Shown here: positions 8,601-15,804 of the stretch, piece after piece
Position numbering within the stretch: the stretch's first letter is position 1
Layout of the letters: each line of letters opens with the position of its first letter
From: Clostridia bacterium
Lineage (GTDB): Bacteria > Bacillota > Clostridia > Oscillospirales > CAG-272
Assembly: GCA_017540175.1 (NCBI GenBank)
Contig: JAFYBN010000119.1
Span: 21,979 to 85,978 of the forward strand
Reading direction: 5' to 3'
DNA length: 64,000 nucleotides
Made by a program: the position numbers and the translations under genes
Notes under the pieces: model-generated
Database searches by the model: none
What the model was told of the DNA's origin: nothing
Seen by the model: only the letters and a program-made list of their open reading frames with translations

Positions 8601-8801
8601 CATATCCTTGATAACGCGGGTCAGAACGTGGCCGATATGGGGCTTGCCGTTCGCGGTCGGCGGTCCGTCATAAAACGTGAAGCCGGGTCTCCCCTCGCTC
8701 GCGGAAAGCTGCTTTTTGAAAATGTCGTTTTCTTCCCAGAATTTCAGGGTTTCGCGTTCGCGCTCTACGAAATTCAGGTTGGGATTGACCTTGTTGTACA
8801 T
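5643..8801 (-). CDS. ileS: Isoleucyl-tRNA synthetase, type 2
   Basis: A 1052-residue class I synthetase that charges tRNA-Ile. The start MYNKVNPNLNF at 8801 has an AGGAGG six bases upstream; the frame stays open further left only because it runs through the T-box leader. PTANGKPHIGHVLTR is the HIGH signature and GQKMSKSKGN the KMSKS loop. The editing (CP1) domain, with WTTTPWTLPSN and DDSRVGRKY, lies between them. Several Cys pairs are visible (CPRCG, CWRCD, CPECGG). Text such as GLPVEIEVEKKLGLDGKEQIEQYG matches the eukaryote-like IleRS2 group, which includes many mupirocin-insensitive enzymes, rather than the B. subtilis-type IleRS1. Insensitivity is inferred. Expression is controlled by the T-box upstream. 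Confidence 0.96.
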   Translation of the reverse strand: MYNKVNPNLNFVERERETLKFWEENDIFKKQLSASEGRPGFTFYDGPPTANGKPHIGHVLTRVIKDMIPRYQWMKGRDVPRKAGWDTHGLPVEIEVEKKLGLDGKEQIEQYGLEPFINRCKESVWQYKHMWEDFSGTVGFWCDMENPYVTYENSYIESEWWALKEIWNKGLLYKGFKIVPYCPRCGTPLSAQEVAQGYKTVKERSAVVRFKVDGEDAYFLAWTTTPWTLPSNVALCVNPEETYAKVKAADGYVYYMAKALLDTVLGKLSKEDAPAYEILEEMPGSALEYRSYLPLWECTGEAAAKQRKKAHFITCDGYVTMSDGTGIVHIAPAFGEDDSRVGRKYDLPFVQFVDSKGEMTAETPYAGLFVKKADSVIISDLAKEGKLFDAPKFEHEYPHCWRCDTPLIYYARESWYIRMTAVRENLIRNNNTVNWIPESIGKGRFGDWLENVQDWAISRNRYWGTPLNIWECSCGCRHSVGSIAELKSMSKNCPDDIELHRPYIDAVTLVCPECGGEMKRVPEVIDCWFDSGSMPFAQHHYPFENEDKFKAQFPADFISEAVDQTRGWFYSLMAISTLLFDCSPYKNVLVLGHVQDENGQKMSKSKGNAVDPFDALETYGADAIRWYFYTNSAPWLPSRFSGKAVQEGQRKFLGTLWNTYAFYVLYAEIDGFDPTKYDLSSCKLTVMDQYILSVLNATVKTVDSCLSSYRIPEAANALEKCVDELSNWYVRRSRERYWGPDMTDDKIAAYMTLYTALVTIAKASAPMVPFMADEIYRGLVCPVDPSAPVSVHLCSFPKADESRINAALTQQMDAVIDIVVLGRAARNAANLKNRQPLAALYVKPEVKPDEEFTEIIRDELNVKDVKYIEDASELSAYLIKPNLKTVGPKYGKLLGKIRAFLQDEAFDGNAAMAEFNKNGKLTLDIDGTSVELTGDDMLVEIKSKEGFCTQADHGVTVALDIRLTDELIAEGFVRETISKIQTMRKEADFVVTDHIRVTIACGVKLKDRLSAAEADLRSATLCDELIFAEPSAGYRKEWDINGETAVIAVEKI

Positions 8802-8836
8802 ACTGCCTCCTATGATAGATTGACATAGCGAAAAAC

Positions 8837-9075
8837 AAAAAAACCGGACCATGTCCGGGAACAGACGGCGTCTGCAAAACCACTCGCACACAGGATACGA
8901 TTCCCCTGTAACGGAGGGATTCCGGCGGGAGCTCAAGCGGATAAACCGTTTCACTCTGCGGCTCGGGAGTGATTTTCGCGTGTCCCCGCGCGCCGGGTCG
9001 CACCGTACCCCGGCTCTCTGAAGCGCGTACCCACAGGGGCAGACACCTACTCGTTCCGTCATTGCCGTTGTTTTT
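8837..9075 (-). promoter_or_regulatory. T-box riboswitch (tRNA-Ile) of ileS
   Basis: The leader between promoter and ileS has T-box landmarks in order on the minus strand. These are the stem I GAGTA bulge (complement of about 9049-9053), AGAGAG before an apical stem (complement of 9014-9019), and a specifier codon AUC (complement of 8971-8973) followed by A. UGGU (complement of 8879-8882) can pair with the ACCA end of uncharged tRNA-Ile. A terminator CCGGAC-cat-GTCCGG (8844-8858) with a T7 run follows. Uncharged tRNA-Ile would stabilise the antiterminator and switch ileS on. The T-box core is degenerate around UGGU, so pairing details are inferred. Confidence 0.85.
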
Positions 9076-9088
9076 TGATATTGCAAAC

Positions 9089-9117
9089 ATTATACCCCAG
9101 AGGCTTCTTGTTGTCAA
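9089..9117 (-). promoter_or_regulatory. Promoter of ileS leader
   Basis: Minus-strand TTGACA (9112-9117), a 17-base spacer and TATAAT (9089-9094), both perfect, just ahead of the T-box leader. Confidence 0.88.
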
Positions 9118-9149
9118 TAGGAAGAAAGCATAAAATTCACGGAAATGTC

Positions 9150-9178
9150 TTGAAAAACCGCTTCACATATGCTAAGAT
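9150..9178 (+). promoter_or_regulatory. Promoter of the isomerase/ARH pair
   Basis: TTGAAA (9150-9155), a 17-base spacer and TAAGAT (9173-9178), divergent from the ileS promoter. The start codon is 58 bases further on. Confidence 0.6.
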
Positions 9179-9235
9179 GACACTAGTATATTTTTGTTTG
9201 GTTATAGATATAGACCGGAATGAAAGGAACACGCC

Positions 9236-10039
9236 ATGTCAGACCGCCGCACTTGGAAGCTCGCTTTATCCGTCGGTCCCGGCGCCATGAACGCCGAGAG
9301 CTTCGACGCGCTTGCCGCCGCCGGGATCCGCGAGATCGAACTGTCTTCCGGAGCCGTCGACCCCTATTACTCCGTTCTCGCTTTCCCGCGCCGCTCCGCA
9401 GAGATCGCTTCCCTCGCGAAGGAGCACGGCGTAAACATCTCCTCGATCCACTTGCCGTTCGGACCGTTCAGCAACGTCGATCCTTCCACGCCGGATCCGG
9501 AAAAGCGGGCGTATCTGATCCGCATCCAGCGCGAGCTGCTCGATGCAGCCGGAAAAGCCGGGGTCGGGATCGCCGTACTGCATCCCTCCGGCGAACCCTA
9601 TCCGGACGATGAACGTGACGAACGCATCGAAAGAGCCGTCGAAGTCGTCTCCGTCATCGCGGACGCCGCGGAAAAAGCCGGCGTGACGCTCGCACTTGAA
9701 AACCTGCCGCGCACATGCCTCGGACGTGACTCCGCCGAGATGCTGCGCTTCCTCGAAGCGATCCCCACGCTCCGCGCCGTGTTCGACACGAATCACAGCC
9801 TGCGGGAGGACAACCCGCACTTCATCCGCGCGCTCGGGAGCAAAATCGTCAGCTTACACGTCTCGGACTATGATTTCATCGATGAAAAGCACTGGCTCCC
9901 TGGAGAAGGAAAAAACGATTGGAAAGGCATCATCGCCGCGCTGGAAGACATCGGATACGAAGGACGGTTTCTTTACGAGCTGCACGCCGGTCCGACCTAT
10001 CAGGATGTCGCGGAAAACTATAAAAAGCTCATCGGCTGA
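9236..10039 (+). CDS. Sugar phosphate isomerase/epimerase-like TIM barrel
   Basis: A 267-residue member of the xylose isomerase-like / AP endonuclease 2 superfamily. Barrel metal-ligand motifs are visible: SIHLPFG (His), AVLHPSGEP, LALENLPR (Glu), AVFDTNHS (Asp and His), SLHVSDYD (His and Asp) and FLYELHAG (Glu). These enzymes isomerise or epimerise sugars or inositols with a divalent metal; the substrate is not readable. ATG 9236 follows a weak GAAAGGAAC. It is transcribed with the ADP-ribosylglycohydrolase-like gene 21 bases downstream, suggesting a joint role in ribosyl or sugar salvage, which is inference. Confidence 0.85.
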   Translation: MSDRRTWKLALSVGPGAMNAESFDALAAAGIREIELSSGAVDPYYSVLAFPRRSAEIASLAKEHGVNISSIHLPFGPFSNVDPSTPDPEKRAYLIRIQRELLDAAGKAGVGIAVLHPSGEPYPDDERDERIERAVEVVSVIADAAEKAGVTLALENLPRTCLGRDSAEMLRFLEAIPTLRAVFDTNHSLREDNPHFIRALGSKIVSLHVSDYDFIDEKHWLPGEGKNDWKGIIAALEDIGYEGRFLYELHAGPTYQDVAENYKKLIG

Positions 10040-10060
10040 TCAGCCGGGAAAGGACTGCTT

Positions 10061-11410
10061 ATGCTCAAACATCAACCTTGGCTCCGTCTGGGCAACGATA
10101 TCCGCGTTGAATACGAGCAATGCCTCAGAGAAGGCCGTGAGGTCGAGGGGTACGAGCCCATCGTCAACGCCATCCTTGCCGCGGACAACGAACTGATTTT
10201 CCGCAACGAAGCCGCCGTCGCGCTCTTCGCCGAGAAAATGGCATCCGAGCCGATCCGCGCGGATTATCCCTACGTCGAGCCCTCCGATCTTAAAGAAATC
10301 CTGAAGGAATCTCCTTCCGCCGTCTCCGCCCCCGTGCTTCCTGCCCAGCCGGACGACGAAGTCCTCTTAGACAAGCTCACCGGCGCGTGGATCGGCAGGA
10401 TCGCGGGCTGTCTGCTCGGCAAGCCGATCGAGGGATGGCGGCGCGATCTGCTGCTCCCCGTTCTGAGGGCGACGGACAATTATCCCATGCGCCGCTATAT
10501 CACAAAATCCTCCTTCTCAGAGGAGCTTGTGAAAAAATACCATCTCCACACCGGCGCCTGCTTCGCGGACAACGTGCATTACGCCTCGCCGGTTGACGAC
10601 GATACCAATTACACCACCTTCGCGCTGAAGCTCGTGAGCCGTTACGGGCGCGATTTCACGGCGGACGACGTGGCGGAAGCGTGGCTCTCCTGGATCCCCG
10701 CCTTCGCGACCTGTACCGCCGAGCGCGCGGCATACCGCAATATTGCCGCGGGGATGATGCCGCCAGCCACCGCAACGTTCAAGAATCCCTACCGCGAATG
10801 GATCGGCGCGCAGATCCGCGGGGATTTCTTCGGCTACATCAATCCCGGCGACCCGGAAACCGCCGCGAAAATGGCGTTCCGGGACGCGTCGATCTCCCAT
10901 GTCAAAAACGGTATCTACGGCGAGATGTTCATCGCCGCCATGATCGCCGCCGCGGCGGTCGAGAGCGACATGAAAGCCGTGATCGAAACCGGGCTCGCGT
11001 ATATTCCCTCGAAATCCCGCCTGACCGCGGACGTGCGCCGCGTTCTCGCGCTGTATGAGAGCGGAATGAGCGCAATGGATATCATTGAGGAGATCCACAA
11101 GACCTTCAACGAACATTCCGCAAATGACTGGTGCTACACCAATTCCAACGCGATGATCGTCACGATGGCGCTGCTCGGCGGAGAGGGCGATTTCGGACGT
11201 TCGATCTGTCTTGCCGTGCAGTCCGCGTTTGACACCGACTGCAACGGCGCGACCGTCGGCTCGATCCTTGGCATCATGCTCGGCGCGGGCGGCATCGATC
11301 CCTATTGGTATGCTCCGTTCGAAAAGCGTCTGTACACCTCCATAGAGGGCTACAACACCGTCGAGGTTGACGCTCTGGCAAAGGAAACCCTTGCGCTCGT
11401 ACGCAAATAA
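10061..11410 (+). CDS. ADP-ribosylglycohydrolase family protein
   Basis: A 449-residue protein with an extra N-terminal region of about 105 residues (helical, unassigned), then the all-helical ARH/DraG fold. LLDKLTGAWIGRIAGCLLGKPIEGW opens the domain. PVDDDTNYT carries the first acidic Mg cluster, and DTDCNGATVGSILGIMLGA near the C-terminus carries the second Asp pair. DraG-type enzymes remove ADP-ribose from proteins; related members act on ADP-ribose derivatives or nucleosides. The substrate is unknown here. It lies 21 bases after a sugar isomerase-like gene. Confidence 0.85.
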   Translation: MLKHQPWLRLGNDIRVEYEQCLREGREVEGYEPIVNAILAADNELIFRNEAAVALFAEKMASEPIRADYPYVEPSDLKEILKESPSAVSAPVLPAQPDDEVLLDKLTGAWIGRIAGCLLGKPIEGWRRDLLLPVLRATDNYPMRRYITKSSFSEELVKKYHLHTGACFADNVHYASPVDDDTNYTTFALKLVSRYGRDFTADDVAEAWLSWIPAFATCTAERAAYRNIAAGMMPPATATFKNPYREWIGAQIRGDFFGYINPGDPETAAKMAFRDASISHVKNGIYGEMFIAAMIAAAAVESDMKAVIETGLAYIPSKSRLTADVRRVLALYESGMSAMDIIEEIHKTFNEHSANDWCYTNSNAMIVTMALLGGEGDFGRSICLAVQSAFDTDCNGATVGSILGIMLGAGGIDPYWYAPFEKRLYTSIEGYNTVEVDALAKETLALVRK

Positions 11411-11455
11411 CGGGTTGGCAGGTTTTTGTCTTCTCCGGATAACAGTCGCAATATA

Positions 11456-11490
11456 AAAAACGCCGCATTCCTTTCAGGGAATGCGGCGGG
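11456..11490 (-). terminator. Terminator between convergent ARH and MarR genes
   Basis: CGCCGCATTC and GAATGCGGCG form a 10-bp stem (about 11461-11489). The minus strand continues with a T6 run and TATATTG, so it serves the MarR gene and may also stop rightward transcripts. Confidence 0.78.
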
Positions 11491-11501
11491 CATTCGGTTC
11501 G

Positions 11502-11921
11502 TCAGATTTTCGATTCGATATCGGTCAGCGCAACGCTGATCTGCTCAAGCTGTTCCTTGCTGTACTGTTCTTCGATCTGCCGGACGGTCTGCTTCAGGCT
11601 CTCCTCGTAAAGACCGATGTACTTGAAATACTTGTCCGTCAGCACAAGCCGGTATTCCCTTCTGTCCCCCTCGGACATTTCCTTCGTCACATAGCCCTTC
11701 TGGATCAGGGACGCGACCTTATAGGACGCGCCGGGGCGGGAGATCCCGATAAAATCGGCGAATTCGCTGATGGTCGGTTTGCCGAGCGCGTGAATGACCT
11801 CAACGGCGAAAACCTCCATGGCGGTCAGACTTGCTTCGCGTTCCTTGATGATGGAAAACAGCCGCTGATAAAAACGAAGATGAATTCGGTCCGATATGCG
11901 GAGTACATGTGTTTCAAGCAT
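11502..11921 (-). CDS. MarR-family transcriptional regulator
   Basis: A 139-residue winged-helix regulator. The recognition region is PTISEFADFIGISRPGASYKVASLIQKGYVTKEMSEGDRREYRLVLTDKY, with the typical DRR wing motif. The C-terminal helices (LYEESLKQTVRQIEEQYSKEQLEQI) form the dimer interface. It is divergent from the lipoprotein gene at 12090 and could control it. An inverted repeat GTGATA-N10-TATCAC lies between them. The ligand is unknown. Confidence 0.9.
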   Translation of the reverse strand: MLETHVLRISDRIHLRFYQRLFSIIKEREASLTAMEVFAVEVIHALGKPTISEFADFIGISRPGASYKVASLIQKGYVTKEMSEGDRREYRLVLTDKYFKYIGLYEESLKQTVRQIEEQYSKEQLEQISVALTDIESKI

Positions 11922-11945
11922 GGATCAGTCTCCATTCTGTTCCGG

Positions 11946-11967
11946 TGATACCCGTAATTTTATCACG
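11946..11967. promoter_or_regulatory. Candidate MarR operator
   Basis: GTGATA (11946-11951) and TATCAC (11962-11967) form an inverted repeat with a 10-base spacer. It sits 25 bases upstream of the marR start, in the divergent intergenic region. MarR proteins usually bind palindromes of this size. Confidence 0.35.
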
Positions 11968-12089
11968 CGCGTTTTATCGATTCTTATGTCATTGTGTTAA
12001 GAAATAGTGAACTTTTTTGTATATTTCTCAGCATTCCTCTTTCCGCGTTCCCTATCGTTTTCAAAACTATTCACATAAAGGAGCATACC

Positions 12090-13589
12090 ATGAAACACCA
12101 CAGCAGTAATCTGACAAGACTTCTCTGTCTCATCCTCACGGCATTCCTTCTCTTCAGTGCGGTATCCTGCGCCGATTCGGGGGAAACGACCCAGCCCAAG
12201 CCCGAGAATCCCACGACCTCCGGAGAAAACACCGAAGAAGAAGAGCAGAAGAAATACCTTGACAATCTGCCCGAGGAAATGGACTACGGCGGATACGAAA
12301 TGACCTTCCTCTCCTCCTATGAAGACAAATCCATCGCTCTGGACGAAGAGGTCGACGACCTCGGCGACGTGGTCAACGAAGCGTACTGGAAGCGCAATAC
12401 CGGTCTCGAATCGCGCATGAACGTCAAGATCGTTCTCGCGAAGAAAACTGGCTACGGCGACTTCAACCCCGCCGTCTCCCAGTCCGTAACCGCGGGCACC
12501 GATGATTACGACATTCTGGTCGGACATACCCGTTTCAACATCAACCTCGCGGCGAACGGCTACATGCTGAAGCTGAACGAAAACGGCTTCACGGACATCA
12601 TCGATCTGACCCAGCCCTACTGGAGCGACCTTTACATCAGCAACGTCAACTACAAGGACAATATTTACTGGGTCACCGGCGACATGTCCCACAACTTCAT
12701 CGGCTGGATCTACGCGACCTTCGTGAACGCAACCTTCTGGCAGAACATCCACCCCGGCGAGAATATTTATGACATCGTTCTCGAGGGAAAATGGACGCTT
12801 GACAAGATGAACGCGCTCTGCGGCGGCGCGTACCAGGACAAGAACGGCAATACCGAGGTCGATGACAACGACTCCTTCGGCGTCATCATGCAGCAGGGTC
12901 ACACTCTGAACGGCATGGTCTTCGCGTCCGGCATCACCTTCACCGGCCGGGACGACGCAGGTAATTATAAGATCGTGCTCAACAGCGAGCAGACGGTCGA
13001 CGCGTTCTCGAAGCTCCACAACCTCTTCTACAATACGGAATACGGCAGAATGCTCGAGAATGCCGCTTTCGACACGACCGCCGTCACGATGTTCACCGAA
13101 GACCGCGTCCTCTTCTGCCCCTACACCTTTGAGTTCTGCAGCAAGGACGAAGTCCGCGCCATGGAATCCGACTTCTACGTCATTCCGCTCCCGAAGTGCG
13201 ATGAAAAGCAGGAGAATTACCGCGTGAACCAGTATGACGGTGTTCCGATCTACGGCGTGGGCACGACGCTTCCGAAGGATAAGTACGAAATGGTCGCCAC
13301 CTTCCTCGAGGCGTTCTGCTCCATGACGAGCCAGACGGTCATCCCTGCGTATTACGACCTTGCGCTGAAGAACAAGTACAGCCGCGACGCGACGACCGCG
13401 CAGATGATCGATCTGATCCACGACAACGTCACCGCTGACTTCGCCTTCTACTGGGGCGATTCCTGCGGAGGGCTGATGAACTTCTTCTACGACAATATTT
13501 CGAAGGATGAGATCGCTTCCTCCATGAAGTCGAAGCAGAAGATCTGGGACAAGGCTCTCGCGAAGCTCTGTGAAAAGCTCGAGGGCTGA
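12090..13589 (+). CDS. Extracellular solute-binding lipoprotein (ABC family 1), copy 1
   Basis: A 499-residue lipoprotein. ATG 12090 follows AAAGGAG; the frame is open upstream but the signal peptide begins here (LTRLLCLILTAFLLFSAVSC, with lipobox AVSC). A Thr/Glu/Pro linker follows, then the binding-protein fold. YQDKNGNTEVDDND is an EF-hand-like Ca loop common in these proteins. The best match by eye is the protein at 42696-44207: YYDLALKNKYS against YYDTALKGKYS near the C-terminus, and NRNI/KRNTGLESRMNV regions near the N-terminus. No permease or ATPase gene is adjacent. It probably binds oligosaccharides, which is inferred from the glycan-rich context. Confidence 0.85.
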   Translation: MKHHSSNLTRLLCLILTAFLLFSAVSCADSGETTQPKPENPTTSGENTEEEEQKKYLDNLPEEMDYGGYEMTFLSSYEDKSIALDEEVDDLGDVVNEAYWKRNTGLESRMNVKIVLAKKTGYGDFNPAVSQSVTAGTDDYDILVGHTRFNINLAANGYMLKLNENGFTDIIDLTQPYWSDLYISNVNYKDNIYWVTGDMSHNFIGWIYATFVNATFWQNIHPGENIYDIVLEGKWTLDKMNALCGGAYQDKNGNTEVDDNDSFGVIMQQGHTLNGMVFASGITFTGRDDAGNYKIVLNSEQTVDAFSKLHNLFYNTEYGRMLENAAFDTTAVTMFTEDRVLFCPYTFEFCSKDEVRAMESDFYVIPLPKCDEKQENYRVNQYDGVPIYGVGTTLPKDKYEMVATFLEAFCSMTSQTVIPAYYDLALKNKYSRDATTAQMIDLIHDNVTADFAFYWGDSCGGLMNFFYDNISKDEIASSMKSKQKIWDKALAKLCEKLEG

Positions 13590-13608
13590 GAAGTCCAAAA
13601 TGAGTTCA

Positions 13609-13635
13609 GGGAGGATTCCGCATCCTCCCTTTTTT
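13609..13635 (+). terminator. Terminator of lipoprotein copy 1
   Basis: GGGAGGAT-tccgc-ATCCTCCC (13609-13629) followed by T6. Confidence 0.9.
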
Positions 13636-13651
13636 GTCAGGTCTATCGACT

Positions 13652-13744
13652 TCAGTCTTCCGTTCCCGTATATTTCAAACCGTATTTCTCGGCGATCTCA
13701 ACCGCATAGCTCGTACTGGCGGCCTCCATTCCGTGATCCGTTCG
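13652..13744 (-). other. In-frame 30-codon extension beyond the XRE stop
   Basis: After the TGA of the XRE gene (13745-13747), the same frame continues for 30 sense codons to a second TGA (13652-13654). The encoded text (GMEAASTSYAVEIAEKYGLK, then YTGTED) has the composition of a real protein tail. Either the XRE gene has acquired a premature stop, or this is the end of a decayed gene. See findings. Confidence 0.35.
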
Positions 13745-14518
13745 TCACAGCCCGCGTCTGTTCATCACATCGCTCACTCCGTCCGACAGTGTCCGGACCG
13801 CTTTTTTTGAATCTTCGCTCCAAAAGGAAAGATCCGCCGTTTCAAGGAGATCGGAAAACGTGCTGAGACAGATCACTGCAAGTTCCACGTTGTTGTCTTC
13901 TTTTGCCCTGCCCTCCAGCGCCCAGCGAAGAAGAAACTGCGACGAGCCCCTGATATCTCCGGCGCTCCTTGCGATCTCCTCAGCACGCGCCGGGTCATGG
14001 CAGAACTCCCCGTTCCTATATTCCGCGACAAGGGGCATCCGGGCAAAGGCAAGGACCTCTTCGTCGCGGCAGTTTGCGAGGATCCGCTCGCCGAGCGCGA
14101 CCGCATGCTTCATCAACTCCTCACGGTTCTCGTCCTCCGGCAGCCTGCCGCTGTGCAGGGCGGCAAACTCCGCGAATGCTTGGTTGGCGAGCACTGCATA
14201 ATCCGCGGGAAAACACGCGGCCGCTTTCCGCCAGAGGGAGAGCATTCCGGCAATATCCCCCCGGGTATAAAGCGCGGAGCTTTGGGTTTCCGCGTCTTCC
14301 AATGCCTCACGCACATTCTCGTTCTGAATGCCGCACAGCTCGTCCGCGGAAATACCGAAATAACGGCACAGCGGCGCGATCATTGTGATGTCCGGATTTC
14401 CGCTGTGGTTCTCCCATTTGCTGACCGCCTGCGGCGTGATATTCAGCACTCTTCCGAGTTCCTCCTGCGTCACGCCTTTTTTCATTCTCAAGGCGCGGAT
14501 CGTTTCACCGATGGTCAT
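13745..14518 (-). CDS. XRE-family helix-turn-helix regulator with helical C-terminal domain
   Basis: A 257-residue protein starting MTIGETIRALRMKKGVTQEEL at 14518, behind GGGGGTGATCAA. The HTH_3 domain covers residues 1-60 (QEELGRVLNITPQAVSKWENHSG), followed by PDITMIAPLCRYFGISADELCG. The remaining 190 residues are helical with TPR-like spacing (FPADYAVLANQAFAEFAAL), as in many clostridial XRE regulators that sense an unknown signal. The reading frame continues in frame past the stop (13652-13744), hinting at a shortened C-terminus. Confidence 0.88.
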   Translation of the reverse strand: MTIGETIRALRMKKGVTQEELGRVLNITPQAVSKWENHSGNPDITMIAPLCRYFGISADELCGIQNENVREALEDAETQSSALYTRGDIAGMLSLWRKAAACFPADYAVLANQAFAEFAALHSGRLPEDENREELMKHAVALGERILANCRDEEVLAFARMPLVAEYRNGEFCHDPARAEEIARSAGDIRGSSQFLLRWALEGRAKEDNNVELAVICLSTFSDLLETADLSFWSEDSKKAVRTLSDGVSDVMNRRGL

Positions 14519-14536
14519 TTGATCACCCCCGACTTC

Positions 14537-14565
14537 ATGATAGCACAAACGTGAAAGAAAAGCAA
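14537..14565 (-). promoter_or_regulatory. Promoter of the XRE gene
   Basis: Minus-strand TTGCTT (14560-14565), 17 bases, TATCAT (14537-14542). The -35 box is poor. Confidence 0.5.
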
Positions 14566-14586
14566 TGACCGGGATTTCTCCCGGTC
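14551..14586 (-). terminator. Probable terminator of the GH76 gene
   Basis: GACCGGGA-tttc-TCCCGGTC (14567-14586) forms an 8-bp stem. On the minus strand ATTGCTTTTCTTTC follows. It overlaps the XRE promoter. Confidence 0.5.
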
Positions 14587-14639
14587 TCAACCAAAGGTTG
14601 AGCTGCAAAATCCGACGGCAAGTCCGAAGCTGCGGCGGA

Positions 14640-15614
14640 TCAGCCGACCGCGTTGACGATGACCGACACCGCCGCCGACATGGTGAAGACGTCAAACTCC
14701 GTCCCCTCGCCGGTTTTATGCGCGAGCTGGGTCGTCATGAGCCCGTCCGAGTTTCTCCCTGCCCACGCGCTGTCCGCGTTCTTCGCGAGCCACAGGAGAT
14801 ACTCTTCCCTCCCCGTTTCCGCGGAGAGTCGGCGGATGTAGCGCGCGAGAATGCCCTTGAAGCCCGGGAGATCGTTTCCGGATTCCTCGTTGTCCATGAT
14901 CCCTTCCGCGTACATTTCGTGCACGGTATAGTCCGCCGCTTTCAGGGCGTAGTCCCGGTATGTTTCATCCCCGGTATGCTTCCACATGCCGAGGCACGCG
15001 CCGATGAACGTACCCTGATTGTATGTGGAGGACCAGCGGTTGACGCGCCCTTTGATATTGACGCAATCGTAGATCTTCCCGGTATCCGGCTCGAACATGG
15101 TTTTGATCAGCCAGGACGCGCAGTATTCCGCTTTGTCCCAATAGGTTTCGTCGCCGGTCGCCTTTGCAAGATACGCTGCCGCGACGGAGCCCGGTCCGTT
15201 GACGCAGGAGTTTTTCGTCTCGTTTTCGATCCGCCAGAACAGACCGCCGCCGAGATCGTCTGACGCCGCGCGGGCGAAGGTCTTGTCGAAATTGAGCTTT
15301 GCGAGATCGAGACACCGCTTTTCCCCGGTGAAGAGATACGCGCGGGTCAGCGCGATGACGAGCCACATGATATCGTCGTTGTACGGGTTCTTCTCCCAAT
15401 CCTCGCCCCATTTTTTGAGAATGAAATCCGTCATTTCGGCAAACTGCTCAAAGAGAGCTTTGTCGCCGGACACCTCGTACAAATCATCCGCGATCTCGAA
15501 AATCTCCGCGTAGTCCCAGAAGTCCGCGCCGCGGTAGTCGCCGTCGGCGTAATAAGCTTTTTTGTGCGAAAGAAACGCTTCCCGCGCCCGCGCAAGTTTT
15601 TCTTCTCTTGTCAT
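14640..15614 (-). CDS. Glycoside hydrolase family 76 (alpha-1,6-mannanase type), cytoplasmic
   Basis: A 324-residue (alpha/alpha)6-barrel protein. NPYNDDIMWLVIALTRAYLFTG carries the paired Asp of the GH76 active site. GGLFWRIENETKNSCVNGPGSVAAAYLAKATGDETY and STYNQGTFIGACLGMWKHTGDETY are family blocks. No signal peptide is seen, so it would act inside the cell on imported alpha-1,6-mannooligosaccharides from fungal or yeast mannan. It is divergent from the GH38 gene across a 190-base promoter region, which supports a mannan role. Confidence 0.85.
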   Translation of the reverse strand: MTREEKLARAREAFLSHKKAYYADGDYRGADFWDYAEIFEIADDLYEVSGDKALFEQFAEMTDFILKKWGEDWEKNPYNDDIMWLVIALTRAYLFTGEKRCLDLAKLNFDKTFARAASDDLGGGLFWRIENETKNSCVNGPGSVAAAYLAKATGDETYWDKAEYCASWLIKTMFEPDTGKIYDCVNIKGRVNRWSSTYNQGTFIGACLGMWKHTGDETYRDYALKAADYTVHEMYAEGIMDNEESGNDLPGFKGILARYIRRLSAETGREEYLLWLAKNADSAWAGRNSDGLMTTQLAHKTGEGTEFDVFTMSAAVSVIVNAVG

Positions 15615-15656
15615 GATATCCTCCTGTTCTCCGGGTTTATCACCGGCTGTGTTTTG

Positions 15657-15685
15657 ATTGTATCATACCGTATGTGACTTGTCAA
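15657..15685 (-). promoter_or_regulatory. Promoter of GH76
   Basis: Minus-strand TTGACA (15680-15685), 17 bases, TACAAT (15657-15662). Confidence 0.8.
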
Positions 15686-15740
15686 GCCTTCCGCATGAAA
15701 CCGCGAAGGCTCAAAAATCTTAGGAATCCCTCGAAAATCC

Positions 15741-15769
15741 TTGCATTGCCGCAGGAATTATGCTATACT
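15741..15769 (+). promoter_or_regulatory. Promoter of GH38-PHP
   Basis: TTGCAT (15741-15746), 17 bases, TATACT (15764-15769), divergent from the GH76 promoter. Confidence 0.7.
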
Positions 15770-15804
15770 GAAACCGATCACATATCCGAAAAAAGGAGTG
15801 CAGT

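Noticed and set aside
8802-9086. 95-codon N-terminal extension of ileS
   Set aside because: The extension runs through the T-box leader; MYNKVNPNLNF at 8801 has an AGGAGG and is the normal IleRS start.
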